Below are positions 43,000-52,075 of a DNA stretch of 64,000 nt, in pieces (the stretch's first letter is position 1; each line of letters starts with the position of its first letter). The stretch is from UBA5536 sp964592595. Lineage in GTDB: Bacteria; Bacteroidota; Bacteroidia; Bacteroidales; F082. The DNA is taken from contig CAZQFH010000004.1 of NCBI GenBank assembly GCA_964592595.1, positions 1 through 64,000 of the forward strand. The letters are read 5' to 3'. The translations under genes were made by a program, and so were the position numbers. The notes beneath the pieces are model-generated. The model searched no databases and was not told the origin of the DNA. It saw nothing but the letters and a program-made list of their open reading frames with translations.

Positions 43000-44295
43000 G
43001 TGAAAACAATTCATAGGATAATAAATGGAGACAGCAGAAAGATGAATCTTGTTCAAGACAAGACTGTCAATCTAGTTATTACTTCGCCACCATATTGGCA
43101 ATTAAAAGATTATGGAACAGAAAATCAAATCGGTTTTCACGAAGATTATGAAACATACATAAACAATCTCAATGTTGTTTGGAAAGAATGTTATCGAGTT
43201 CTTGACAACGGCTGCAGACTATGTGTAAATATTGGTGACCAATTTGCAAGAGCGGTTTACTATGGTCGTTATAAAGTCATCCCTATTCGTACTGAAATTA
43301 TAAAATTCTGTGAGAGTATTGGATTTGATTATATGGGTGCTATTATCTGGCAAAAGCAAACCACCACTAATACAACAGGCGGAGCATCCCTAATGGGTAG
43401 TTTTCCGACACCAAGAAATGGTATTCTATCAATTGATTATGAGTTTATTTTGATTTTTAAAAAATTAGGCACTTCCAAAAATAAAGTAAGCAAGGAGATT
43501 AAAGAGCAATCCAAAATGACTACGGAAGAATGGAAAGAATATTTTGCTGGTCATTGGAATTTTGGTGGAGCAAGACAAGATGGTCACATTGCTATGTTCC
43601 CGGAAGAATTGCCAAAAAGACTGATTAAAATGTTTGCTTTTAAAGGTGAAACAGTATTAGACCCATTTATGGGTAGTGGAACGACATCTTTAGCTGCACG
43701 GAATTTAGAACGAAATTCAATAGGTTATGAGATTAATCCTGAATTTATTGAAGTTGCAAAAAATAAATTAAACATAAACCAAACTGATCTTGCAGGAACA
43801 GCGTATGAGTTTTTAAAAGACATTATCAAAATTGACATAGAAAATGAGTTTGAAAACTTACCTTATCGATTTGTTGATTTTCAAAACCTTGATAAAAAGA
43901 TTGACCCAAGAAAGCTTCAATTTGGCTCAAAAATTGATAAAAACAGCGGACAACGAGAAGATTATTACACAGTAAAAGAAGTCATAAGTCCTGAATTGAT
44001 AAAACTTAATAACGGCATTATTGTGAGGCTAATTGGAGTTAAAGAAAAGAAAAGCTCAAATGGTTCAGCAAGACAATTTCTTTTAGATAAGACAAAAGGC
44101 CAAAAAGTATTTATGAAGTTCGATAAGCAAAAATATGACAAGCAGAATATTTTGATGTGCTATTTGTACCTAAAGAATAAAACTTTTTTAAATGCACACC
44201 TAATAAAAGAAGGTTTAGCAGAACCTGATACACAAATTGATTTTAAATATAAAGACAAATTTTTATTTTACTCAAATGGCATACAGACAGAATGA
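43000..44295 (+). CDS. DNA methyltransferase (beta class) with C-terminal SNase-like domain
   Basis: 431 residues from GTG 43000. Catalytic motif IV TSPPYW (about 28-33) precedes motif I DPFMGSGTT (about 221-229), the beta-class order seen in N4-cytosine and some N6-adenine enzymes. Residues about 320-425 resemble the staphylococcal-nuclease fold (VRLIGV, SARQFLL, KGQKVFMKFD, LNAHLIKEGLAE) but lack the second catalytic Arg region, so probably a binding domain. It overlaps the next gene by 20 bases. Paired with the MjaI-type nuclease it should protect the same site, predicted CTAG. Codons are visibly more A+T-rich than in neighbours. Confidence 0.85.
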   Translation: MKTIHRIINGDSRKMNLVQDKTVNLVITSPPYWQLKDYGTENQIGFHEDYETYINNLNVVWKECYRVLDNGCRLCVNIGDQFARAVYYGRYKVIPIRTEIIKFCESIGFDYMGAIIWQKQTTTNTTGGASLMGSFPTPRNGILSIDYEFILIFKKLGTSKNKVSKEIKEQSKMTTEEWKEYFAGHWNFGGARQDGHIAMFPEELPKRLIKMFAFKGETVLDPFMGSGTTSLAARNLERNSIGYEINPEFIEVAKNKLNINQTDLAGTAYEFLKDIIKIDIENEFENLPYRFVDFQNLDKKIDPRKLQFGSKIDKNSGQREDYYTVKEVISPELIKLNNGIIVRLIGVKEKKSSNGSARQFLLDKTKGQKVFMKFDKQKYDKQNILMCYLYLKNKTFLNAHLIKEGLAEPDTQIDFKYKDKFLFYSNGIQTE

Positions 44296-44594
44296 TATAA
44301 ATAATTTGGTCGCCATACTAAAAGCAGGTCGAGCACATGCACAAAAGGCTTTTGCAATTAAACTCCAACTGAATCAGCAACACAGTTTTCCAATTGCAGG
44401 AAATCAAGTTGCTGCTCGTGGTCTTTTTTTTTGCTATACAACATGGTCATTTAATAAATAGCTCTACGGCTAATCCAGCAGGTTATTGGATTGAAAACAA
44501 TCCTGATGAAATTCAGAGATATGTTCAGACTCATAGCCGTAGGGCACAAAAAATTATTGATAGAGCAAACAAGATAGAAGCAAACTTAGAATAA
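44276..44594 (+). pseudogene. Small hypothetical protein of the restriction-modification operon, frame broken at a T9 tract
   Basis: From ATG 44276 the frame reads MAYRQNDINNLVAILKAGRAHAQ... and stops early after a run of nine T at 44424-44432. Removing one T continues as FFAIQHGHLINSS, NPAGYWIENNPDEI and QKIIDRANKIEANLE to a stop at 44594, a protein of about 105 residues. Its ends overlap the methyltransferase (20 bases) and touch the nuclease gene (one base), which shows that the frame was meant to be continuous. No family recognised. The tract may be a phase-variable switch or a homopolymer sequencing error. Confidence 0.7.
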
Positions 44595-45226
44595 TGGCAA
44601 AAGAATGGATTTTAAATAGTGCGATGAATCGTTTCCAACTAAACTTTAAAAGAAATGTTGGATCAACATCGGAAAGCATAAGACAATGCGAACCTAAAAC
44701 ATTGGAAGAGTGGAGAGAATATTATTTTTCAAAGGTTCGTTCAAAAGAACACATTATAGACCTTGGGAGCAAACTTTACATAAAAATTACAGAAGTTATT
44801 TCAGCCGAAGTAGAAGATATTACAGAACAAGACTGCATTGACTATATGATTCAGCTTGTGATCGACAGAACCTTTGATGGCTATTGGACAGAGATAAAAA
44901 CAATATATGGTCAACTTGAACAAGTACTTGGTTATAAAATCGAACCAGCCCCTGACAAATGGGACAGGCTATACAATGTTGATTTTTTTATTAAAATCAA
45001 AGAAAAATATGTTGGGTTACAAATTAAACCCATAAATCAAGGAATTCAACTATCTCAAATATTTAAGGAAAAGGGATTACAGCAAAAGACTCACCAAAAG
45101 TTCGAAGAGGAATTTGGTGGTAAAGTGTTTTACATTTATTCATCAAAAGAGAATGGAAAAAAAATGATAAGGAATCAAGAAGTTCTTTTGGAAATACGTA
45201 ATGAAATAAATCGTCTTCAATCTTAA
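44594..45226 (+). CDS. MjaI-family type II restriction endonuclease
   Basis: 210 residues, recognised by AMNRFQLNFKRNVGSTSESIR, TLEEWREYYFSKVRSKEHI, DYMIQLVIDRTFDGYWTEIKTI and NVDFFIKI...YVGLQIKP. The last block has the D-x(n)-E/Q-x-K-like arrangement of PD-(D/E)XK nucleases (VDFFIKI, LQIKP). MjaI cuts C^TAG, so CTAG is the predicted site. Start ATG overlaps the previous stop by one base. Confidence 0.82.
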   Translation: MAKEWILNSAMNRFQLNFKRNVGSTSESIRQCEPKTLEEWREYYFSKVRSKEHIIDLGSKLYIKITEVISAEVEDITEQDCIDYMIQLVIDRTFDGYWTEIKTIYGQLEQVLGYKIEPAPDKWDRLYNVDFFIKIKEKYVGLQIKPINQGIQLSQIFKEKGLQQKTHQKFEEEFGGKVFYIYSSKENGKKMIRNQEVLLEIRNEINRLQS

Positions 45227-45352
45227 AACTTCCATATTTATAAGCTTTTCCTTCAATACTACTAGCTTAGTGATACTTTCTGTTAAAATACACAAAAAAG
45301 TTACAATATTTTTATAACATTCATAGCTATCCTAATCAATAAGGGGAATCTT

Positions 45353-45379
45353 TTCATCTGCTTGAATCTAAGTGAAAAT
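45353..45379 (+). repeat. Right direct repeat flanking the restriction-modification island
   Basis: Identical over 27 bases to 42859-42885. It lies in the ileS leader, 56 bases before the ileS start. The bases from 45227 to 45352 show no gene. Confidence 0.85.
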
Positions 45380-45392
45380 GAAAAAAATAAAT

Positions 45393-45400
45393 TAGCTTTG
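45393..45400 (+). promoter_or_regulatory. Bacteroidota -7 box for ileS
   Basis: TAGCTTTG matches TAnnTTTG, 35 bases before the ATG at 45435 and just after the direct repeat. Confidence 0.55.
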
Positions 45401-45434
45401 CATCCAATTTTTTAAGACTATCGCAAAAGCAATT

Positions 45435-48400
45435 ATGAAGCCCACTTATCAGGAATACAAGCAGCTGGATTTAAAACAAATAGGTGACGAAATCCGCAAA
45501 TTTTGGGAGAAAGAAGACATCTTTAAAAAAAGCCTCGACTCCCGCCGGGGAAATGAACCCTTTGTGTTTTATGAAGGCCCGCCTTCAGCTAATGGTATTC
45601 CGGGCATTCACCATGTGATGGCTCGTGCAATAAAGGATATTTTTTGCCGCTACCAAACCCTCAAAGGAAAATTTGTTGACCGCAAGGCCGGCTGGGACAC
45701 CCATGGTCTGCCCGTAGAAATCAGCGTGGAAAAAAGCCTCGGAATAACCAAAGAAGACATTGGCAGCAAAATATCTGTCGAAGACTATAACAAAGCCTGT
45801 CGCACAGAAGTGATGAAATACAAAGACCTGTGGGACGAGCTTACCAAAGCAATGGGCTATTGGGTTGATCTTGAAAACCCCTATATCACGTTCGACAACA
45901 AATACATTGAATCAGTTTGGCACCTGTTGTCGAAACTTTATGATAAAGGCCTGCTTTACAAAGGATACACCATTCAGCCCTATTCACCGGCAGCAGGAAC
46001 CGGCCTAAGCACACACGAGCTCAACCAGCCTGGCTGTTATCGCGATGTAAAAGACACTTCAGCAACAGCACAGTTCAAAATAATTACAAACGAAAAAACT
46101 GCTTTCCTCAAGGCAGAAGATAACATCCCGCTCTATTTCCTGGCCTGGACAACAACCCCCTGGACACTGCCCTCGAACACCGCTTTGGCTGTAGGCCCGA
46201 AAATCGATTATCAACTGATCAAAACCTTCAATCCCTACACCGCCGAACCCGTGCAGCTAATCATGGCTAAGACGCTGGTAAAAGCCTATTTCGATCCGGG
46301 CATGGAAAATATAGCATGGTCTGATTACAAAGCCGGCGATAAAAAAATACCTTTCGTAATCCTCGACGAATTTAAAGGAGAACAACTCAAAGACATTAAA
46401 TATGAACAGCTTATTCCGTGGGTAAAACCAATGGGAGATGCGTTTAGGGTGATTTCAGGTGATTTTGTAACTACCGAAGATGGAACGGGAATTGTACATA
46501 TCGCACCCACTTTTGGTGCCGATGACGATCGTGTTGCTAAGCAATCGGGTATAGTACCGCTGATTCTTTTAGACAAAGAAGGCATCCGCCGACCCATGGT
46601 CGATCTTACAGGCCGCTTTTATAATTTAAAAGAACTTGATGAGAATTTCGTAAAGGATTATGTAAACACAGCACTTTATGCTGAATTTGCTGGAAGACCG
46701 GTAAAAAATGATTTCGACAGCAGCCTCTCAGCTGATGCACCTACTTTGGATGTGGATGTAGCCGTGATGCTGAAAAAAGAAAATAAAGCCTTCCGCATCG
46801 AGAAGTTTACGCACAGCTATCCACATTGCTGGCGCACCGATAAGCCCGTTTTGTACTATCCGCTCGATAGTTGGTTTATCCGAACCACTGCCTTCAAGGA
46901 GCGTATGCTCGAATTGAACAATACGATCAACTGGAAACCCAAATCCACAGGTGAAGGCCGCTTTGGCAACTGGCTCGAAAATCTGGTCGACTGGAACCTC
47001 TCACGCTCCAGATTTTGGGGAGTGCCCTTACCAATCTGGACAAGTGAAGACCGCACAGAGCAAAAAATAATTGGTTCTGCGGCCGAACTGAAAACTGCCA
47101 TCGATAAAGCTGTTGAGGCCGGCCTGATGGAAAACAATCCACTGGAAAAATATGAGACTGCAGATTTTAGCGCTGAAAATTACAAACGCTTTGACCTGCA
47201 CCGGCCTTATGTAGATAAAATCGTGCTGCTCAGCGAAAGTGGCAAACCTATGTACCGCGAACCCGATTTGATCGATGTGTGGTTCGATTCAGGAGCTATG
47301 CCCTATGCCCAGCTGCATTATCCTTTTGAAAACAAGGAATTATTTGAAAAGAATTTCCCGGCCGACTTTATTGCCGAAGGTGTTGATCAAACGCGTGGCT
47401 GGTTCTTTACACTGCATGCCATTGCTGCCATGCTTTTCGATTCTGTTGCCTATAAAACAGTAGTTTCCAATGGATTGGTACTCGATAAAAAGGGTAACAA
47501 AATGTCGAAACGTTTGGGCAATGCCGTTGATCCTTTCGAAACCATCAACAAATACGGCCCTGATGCCACACGCTGGTATATGATAACCAATGCGCAACCC
47601 TGGGACAACCTCAAATTTGATCTGAACGGACTGGATGAGGTGCGTCGCAAGTTCTTCGGGACGCTATACAATACTTACGCTTTCTTCGCGCTTTATGCCA
47701 ATATCGATGGTTTCAGTTACGAAGAAACCGACATTGCACACAACGAACGTCCGGAAATCGACCGCTGGATACTGTCTGAATTGAATTCATTGATTTTATT
47801 GGTTGATGAGGCCTTTCAACAATATGAGCCCACACGCGCCGGACGAGCCATACAACAATTTGTAGATGAGCACCTGAGTAACTGGTATGTGCGCCTTTCG
47901 CGAAGGAGATTTTGGAAAGGCAACTATTCGCCCGATAAAATTTCGGCTTATCAAACCCTCTATACTTGCCTGGATACTGTGGCACGCTTGATGTCGCCCA
48001 TCGCGCCATTCTTCAGCGAGCAGCTTTATCTCGATTTGAATAAAGTGAGTGGAAAAGACTCTCATGAGAGCGTTCACCTCACACTCTTCCCTGTTGCCGA
48101 TTCAACAATGATTGACAAAGCACTTGAAGAGCGCATGCAGATGGCTCAGCAAATTTCATCGATGGTGCTTTCGTTGCGTAAAAAATCTAACATACGCGTC
48201 AGGCAGCCATTGAATAAAATCATGATCCCCGTGCTGAATGTCGAAATGCAAGTCCAGCTCGAAAAAGTGGCCGACCTGATTCTTTCGGAGGTAAACATAA
48301 AATCGATTGAATACCTCGGAGAAGATACGGCAATGCTGGTTAAAAAAATTAAACCAAACTTCAAAAGCCTGGGACCAAAATATGGCCGTCTGATGAAACA

Positions 48401-48866
48401 AATTGCTACTGCTTTTGCTAAATTTGGACAGGAAGAAATCAGGAGCTTTGAAAAAAATCAAGGAGCTAATCTGCAAATCGATGGCCACGAAGTTTTATTA
48501 GATCTGGCTGATGCCGAAATACTTACCGAGGATATTCCAGGCTGGATGGTGAGCACACAGGATCAACTTACTGTTGCTCTTGACATTACGATTACACCCG
48601 AACTTGCAAACGAAGGGCTGGCAAGAGAACTCATCAACAGGGTTCAAAATCTGCGTAAAGATCAGGGACTTGAGGTTACAGATAAAATTATTCTTCAGGT
48701 CGAAAACAATACAATTATTCATGATGCCGTTGAACAGTTTAAGGAATATATCTGTTCTGAGACATTGGCACAGCTTAACTGGCATGATACGTTGGAAAAC
48801 ACCCATGTTACTGAACTGGATTTAATTGAAAACGTGAAGGTTAAACTAAGTATCAATAAAGCATAA
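45435..48866 (+). CDS. ileS: Isoleucyl-tRNA synthetase
   Basis: 1143 residues, class I synthetase. The HIGH motif appears as the GIHH segment of PPSANGIPGIHHVMAR, the KMSKS loop as KMSKRLGN, the editing domain includes LAWTTTPWTLPSNTALAVGP, and the C-terminal anticodon region is long. The length fits the long, eukaryote-like (IleS2) type found in some Bacteroidota, which is less sensitive to mupirocin; that subtype call is inferred. First gene of ileS-dksA/traR-lspA. Confidence 0.95.
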   Translation: MKPTYQEYKQLDLKQIGDEIRKFWEKEDIFKKSLDSRRGNEPFVFYEGPPSANGIPGIHHVMARAIKDIFCRYQTLKGKFVDRKAGWDTHGLPVEISVEKSLGITKEDIGSKISVEDYNKACRTEVMKYKDLWDELTKAMGYWVDLENPYITFDNKYIESVWHLLSKLYDKGLLYKGYTIQPYSPAAGTGLSTHELNQPGCYRDVKDTSATAQFKIITNEKTAFLKAEDNIPLYFLAWTTTPWTLPSNTALAVGPKIDYQLIKTFNPYTAEPVQLIMAKTLVKAYFDPGMENIAWSDYKAGDKKIPFVILDEFKGEQLKDIKYEQLIPWVKPMGDAFRVISGDFVTTEDGTGIVHIAPTFGADDDRVAKQSGIVPLILLDKEGIRRPMVDLTGRFYNLKELDENFVKDYVNTALYAEFAGRPVKNDFDSSLSADAPTLDVDVAVMLKKENKAFRIEKFTHSYPHCWRTDKPVLYYPLDSWFIRTTAFKERMLELNNTINWKPKSTGEGRFGNWLENLVDWNLSRSRFWGVPLPIWTSEDRTEQKIIGSAAELKTAIDKAVEAGLMENNPLEKYETADFSAENYKRFDLHRPYVDKIVLLSESGKPMYREPDLIDVWFDSGAMPYAQLHYPFENKELFEKNFPADFIAEGVDQTRGWFFTLHAIAAMLFDSVAYKTVVSNGLVLDKKGNKMSKRLGNAVDPFETINKYGPDATRWYMITNAQPWDNLKFDLNGLDEVRRKFFGTLYNTYAFFALYANIDGFSYEETDIAHNERPEIDRWILSELNSLILLVDEAFQQYEPTRAGRAIQQFVDEHLSNWYVRLSRRRFWKGNYSPDKISAYQTLYTCLDTVARLMSPIAPFFSEQLYLDLNKVSGKDSHESVHLTLFPVADSTMIDKALEERMQMAQQISSMVLSLRKKSNIRVRQPLNKIMIPVLNVEMQVQLEKVADLILSEVNIKSIEYLGEDTAMLVKKIKPNFKSLGPKYGRLMKQIATAFAKFGQEEIRSFEKNQGANLQIDGHEVLLDLADAEILTEDIPGWMVSTQDQLTVALDITITPELANEGLARELINRVQNLRKDQGLEVTDKIILQVENNTIIHDAVEQFKEYICSETLAQLNWHDTLENTHVTELDLIENVKVKLSINKA

Positions 48867-48973
48867 CAGAGATTTTTAATGAAATTATATGCTATGTTTA
48901 GTTTTTACCCTATATTTATACCGGAATAAAAACCTTATTTGTAAGGCAGGCGGATTAACAAACACCCAAAGCT

Positions 48974-49387
48974 ATGAAAGAGCAAGATAAAGTGCAGAAT
49001 ACCGAATCAAAAAAGAACCGTTATTCTGATGAGGAGCTGGAAGAATTCAAAAGCATTATTTTGAATAAACTGGAAAAGGCAAGAGCTGATCTGAAATTGC
49101 TTACTGAGGCAATCTCGACCGGCGATGAAAACGGAACCGATGATACTTCTCCCACTTTTAAAGTGTTGGAGGAAGGTTATCAGGTGCTTTCGAAAGAAGA
49201 AAATGGCCGGCTTGCAGCCCGTCAGCAAAAGTTTATCAATAACCTTGAAAATGCTTTGATTCGCATAGAAAACAAAACATACGGCATTTGCAGAGTTACT
49301 GGCAAATTGATTCCAAAAGAACGGCTGCGCATCGTTCCACATGCCACCCTAAGTATAGAAGCAAAGCTGCAACAACCCAGAGCTTGA
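48974..49387 (+). CDS. DksA/TraR-family protein with degenerate zinc site
   Basis: 137 residues. A coiled-coil N-terminal region (SDEELEEFKSIILNKLEKARADLKLL) followed by the DksA-type GICRVTGKLIPKERLRIVPHATLSIEAK. Only the first of the four zinc cysteines is present; the other three are Thr, Leu and Glu. This form is usual between ileS and lspA in this phylum. Predicted to bind RNA polymerase in the secondary channel. Confidence 0.82.
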   Translation: MKEQDKVQNTESKKNRYSDEELEEFKSIILNKLEKARADLKLLTEAISTGDENGTDDTSPTFKVLEEGYQVLSKEENGRLAARQQKFINNLENALIRIENKTYGICRVTGKLIPKERLRIVPHATLSIEAKLQQPRA

Positions 49388-49510
49388 TTTTAATCTTGCA
49401 GTGGATGTATTTTCCTATGAAAATCACAACTAATATTCCCTTTTTTGAATGTGCTTAAAGCACAAATCAAATCAGGTAAACTTATTATTGTAACAAAAAC
49501 ATAGCCCACC

Positions 49511-50125
49511 TTGAAAAAACCCTTGCTCCTTGTTTTTTTTGTGCTTTTACTTGACCAAACCCTCAAGTTCTATATCAAGCTCACCATGACCATTGGGCAG
49601 GAAATTCCTGTGGCCAATTGGTTTATCATCCATTTCACTGAAAACAATGGAATGGCCTTTGGTATAGAGTTTGCGGGTGAATGGGGCAAATTAGTGCTCA
49701 GCATATTCCGTATTTTAGCAGTTGTTGCCATTTTTATTTACCTGTTGTTGCTTATGCGCAAAAAAACCAGTTTTGGCCCTGTATTTGGTCTCTCCATGAT
49801 TTTAGCCGGTGCCATCGGAAACATAATCGATAGCGCATTTTATGGGCTTCTTTTCAGTGCCAGCAGCTACCACAACGTGGCCTCCTTGCTTCCGGAAGCG
49901 GGTGGATATGCAAGTTTTCTGCACGGCAAAGTAGTAGATATGTTTTATTTCCCGCTGCTGATTCTCAATCAGGCTGAAGCACCATCATGGATACCAAATT
50001 TTGTATTTGGCGATGACGGTTATTTTATCTTTTTTCGCCCTGTTTTCAATATTGCTGATGCTGCCATTACAACCGGGGTTTTATGGCTTTTACTTTTTGA
50101 ACGCAACTTTTTGAGAGGTCATTAA
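49511..50125 (+). CDS. lspA: Lipoprotein signal peptidase
   Basis: 204 residues from TTG 49511. Family motifs: LLLDQTLKFYIK, HFTENNGMAFG, GAIGNIIDSAFYG with a catalytic-region Asp, KVVDMFYFP and PVFNIADAAI with the catalytic Asp. Four membrane helices are visible. Inner-membrane enzyme that removes the signal peptide of lipoproteins such as those at 3071 and 58023. Confidence 0.92.
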   Translation: MKKPLLLVFFVLLLDQTLKFYIKLTMTIGQEIPVANWFIIHFTENNGMAFGIEFAGEWGKLVLSIFRILAVVAIFIYLLLLMRKKTSFGPVFGLSMILAGAIGNIIDSAFYGLLFSASSYHNVASLLPEAGGYASFLHGKVVDMFYFPLLILNQAEAPSWIPNFVFGDDGYFIFFRPVFNIADAAITTGVLWLLLFERNFLRGH

Positions 50126-50189
50126 TTAATATCCATTCATTTTTTGCAAAAAACCAGCATTTTAACCTATTTAAAACGAATTGAAATAG

Positions 50190-50197
50190 TATCTTTG
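50190..50197 (+). promoter_or_regulatory. Bacteroidota -7 box for atpDC
   Basis: TATCTTTG matches TAnnTTTG, 38 bases before the atpD start. Confidence 0.6.
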
Positions 50198-50235
50198 CGC
50201 CAAATTTCTATCAACCTAATCCTATTGTTACCCAC

Positions 50236-51747
50236 ATGAGTAAGACAATAAGCGGACGTATTGCACAGATCATCGGACCGGTGATTGACGTAGTCTTCGA
50301 GCAAGAATCAGATCTTCCCAACCTGCACGATGCGTTGGAAATTACCCGCGAAAACGGCGAAACATTAATCCTTGAAGCACAACAGGCTATCGGTGAAAAT
50401 ACAATCAGAGCCATTGCCATGGACTCTACTGACGGTTTAAGACGCGGCATGCCAGTTGTTGCGCTTGGCAGACCAATTTCGATGCCCACCGGCGATGAAA
50501 TAAAAGGCCGCCTTTTTAATGTTATCGGCAAACCCATCGATGGGCTGAGTGAAATAAAAAGTAAGACTTCTTACAGCATCCACCGGGATCCACCAAAGTT
50601 TGAAAACCTCACCACACAAAGCGAAGTGCTTTACACCGGGATCAAAGTAATTGATCTGATTGAACCGTATGCCAAAGGAGGGAAAATCGGTTTGTTTGGC
50701 GGTGCTGGTGTTGGTAAAACTGTGATCATCATGGAGTTGATCAATAATATTGCCAAAACTTATTCGGGGATGTCAGTATTTGCAGGTGTAGGCGAACGTA
50801 CTCGCGAAGGAAATGACCTCTTGCGTGAGATGATCGAATCCGGTGTAATCAGGTATGGAAAAGAGTTCCAGAAAAATATGGAAGAAGGCGGATGGGATTT
50901 ATCCAAAGTTGACCCTAAAGAGTTGGAACAATCGCAGGCTACCCTCGTTTTCGGACAGATGAACGAACCTCCGGGAGCTCGTGCGAGGGTTGCCCTGAGT
51001 GGTCTCACATTGGCTGAATATTTTCGCGATGGTGATGAAGAAACCGGAGGAAAAGATATCCTTTTCTTTATTGATAATATCTTCCGTTTTACGCAGGCAG
51101 GTTCCGAGGTTTCTGCTTTGCTTGGGCGTATGCCTTCAGCAGTAGGATATCAGCCTACGCTGGCTACCGAAATGGGTATGATGCAGGAACGTATTACTTC
51201 TACCAAACGCGGCTCAATCACTTCTGTTCAAGCCGTTTATGTGCCAGCAGATGACCTTACCGACCCTGCTCCTGCTACCACATTTGCTCACCTTGATGCC
51301 ACAACGGTGTTGAATCGCAAAATTGCTGAGCTTGGCATTTATCCCGCAGTCGATCCGCTTGATTCTACTTCACGTATTCTCACGCCTGAAGTAGTTGGTG
51401 AAGAACACTATAAAATTGCGCAAGAAGTAAAAAACATTTTGCAGCGTTACAAAGAATTGCAGGATATCATTGCCATTCTTGGTATGGATGAGCTTTCTGA
51501 AGAGGACAAACTCATCGTACATCGCGCCCGTCGTGTGCAACGTTTTCTTTCGCAGCCTTTCCATGTTGCTGAGCAATTTACCGGCATTCCAGGAACGGTA
51601 GTAAGCATAGAAGATACCATCAAGGGCTTCAAAATGATTATGAATGGCGAAGTGGATGAATATCCCGAAGCAGCCTTCAATTTGGTTGGTACCATTGAAG
51701 AAGCCATTGAAAAAGGCAAGAAATTGATGGCTGAAAGTAACGCTTAA
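50236..51747 (+). CDS. atpD: ATP synthase F1 subunit beta
   Basis: 503 residues. P-loop GGAGVGKT, GERTREGNDL, the DELSEED loop as DELSEEDK and ALLGRMPSAVGYQPTLATEMG. Standard length. It is separated from the rest of F1 and transcribed in the opposite direction. Cytoplasmic catalytic subunit. Confidence 0.98.
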   Translation: MSKTISGRIAQIIGPVIDVVFEQESDLPNLHDALEITRENGETLILEAQQAIGENTIRAIAMDSTDGLRRGMPVVALGRPISMPTGDEIKGRLFNVIGKPIDGLSEIKSKTSYSIHRDPPKFENLTTQSEVLYTGIKVIDLIEPYAKGGKIGLFGGAGVGKTVIIMELINNIAKTYSGMSVFAGVGERTREGNDLLREMIESGVIRYGKEFQKNMEEGGWDLSKVDPKELEQSQATLVFGQMNEPPGARARVALSGLTLAEYFRDGDEETGGKDILFFIDNIFRFTQAGSEVSALLGRMPSAVGYQPTLATEMGMMQERITSTKRGSITSVQAVYVPADDLTDPAPATTFAHLDATTVLNRKIAELGIYPAVDPLDSTSRILTPEVVGEEHYKIAQEVKNILQRYKELQDIIAILGMDELSEEDKLIVHRARRVQRFLSQPFHVAEQFTGIPGTVVSIEDTIKGFKMIMNGEVDEYPEAAFNLVGTIEEAIEKGKKLMAESNA

Positions 51748-51762
51748 TTCTAAATTTCTGCT

Positions 51763-51999
51763 ATGAAACTAGAAGTTATCACACCCGACACCACTTTGTT
51801 TGAGGGAGAAGTAGAGCTGGTTCAGCTTCCCGGGCTCGATGGCCTGTTCGAAATACTGAATAATCACGCACCAATGATTGCGGCACTTGGCAAAGGACGC
51901 ATCAAATACCAGCAGCAAGATCGTAAGGATCATTTTTTGGAAATCAATGGTGGCGTGCTCGAAGTGCTTCACAACAAGGTATTGGTGTTAGCAGAATAA
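51763..51999 (+). CDS. atpC: ATP synthase F1 subunit epsilon, short form
   Basis: 78 residues, only the N-terminal beta-sandwich: EVITPDTTLFEGEVELVQLPGLDGLFEILNNHAPMIAAL. The C-terminal helical hairpin that inhibits ATP hydrolysis in E. coli is absent, as usual for Bacteroidota. Follows atpD by 15 bases and ends before the terminator at 52015. Confidence 0.92.
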   Translation: MKLEVITPDTTLFEGEVELVQLPGLDGLFEILNNHAPMIAALGKGRIKYQQQDRKDHFLEINGGVLEVLHNKVLVLAE

Positions 52000-52014
52000 T
52001 ACAACTAAACGCAC

Positions 52015-52057
52015 AAAAAATGCCGGCTCTGTTATGAAACGAAGCCGGCATTTTTTT
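52015..52057 (+). terminator. Bidirectional rho-independent terminator
   Basis: Arms TGCCGGCT (52021-52028) and AGCCGGCA (52043-52050), preceded by A6 and followed by T7. It serves atpDC and the convergent ferritin gene. Confidence 0.9.
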
Positions 52058-52075
52058 GCTAAAATTTATTATTCG

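Noticed and set aside
44276..44594. Programmed ribosomal frameshifting at the T9 tract
   Set aside because: No downstream stem-loop or shine-dalgarno-like stimulator was seen, so slippage at the DNA level or an error is simpler.
42859..45379. Insertion sequence or composite transposon around the restriction genes
   Set aside because: No transposase, no terminal inverted repeats; only the direct repeats are seen.
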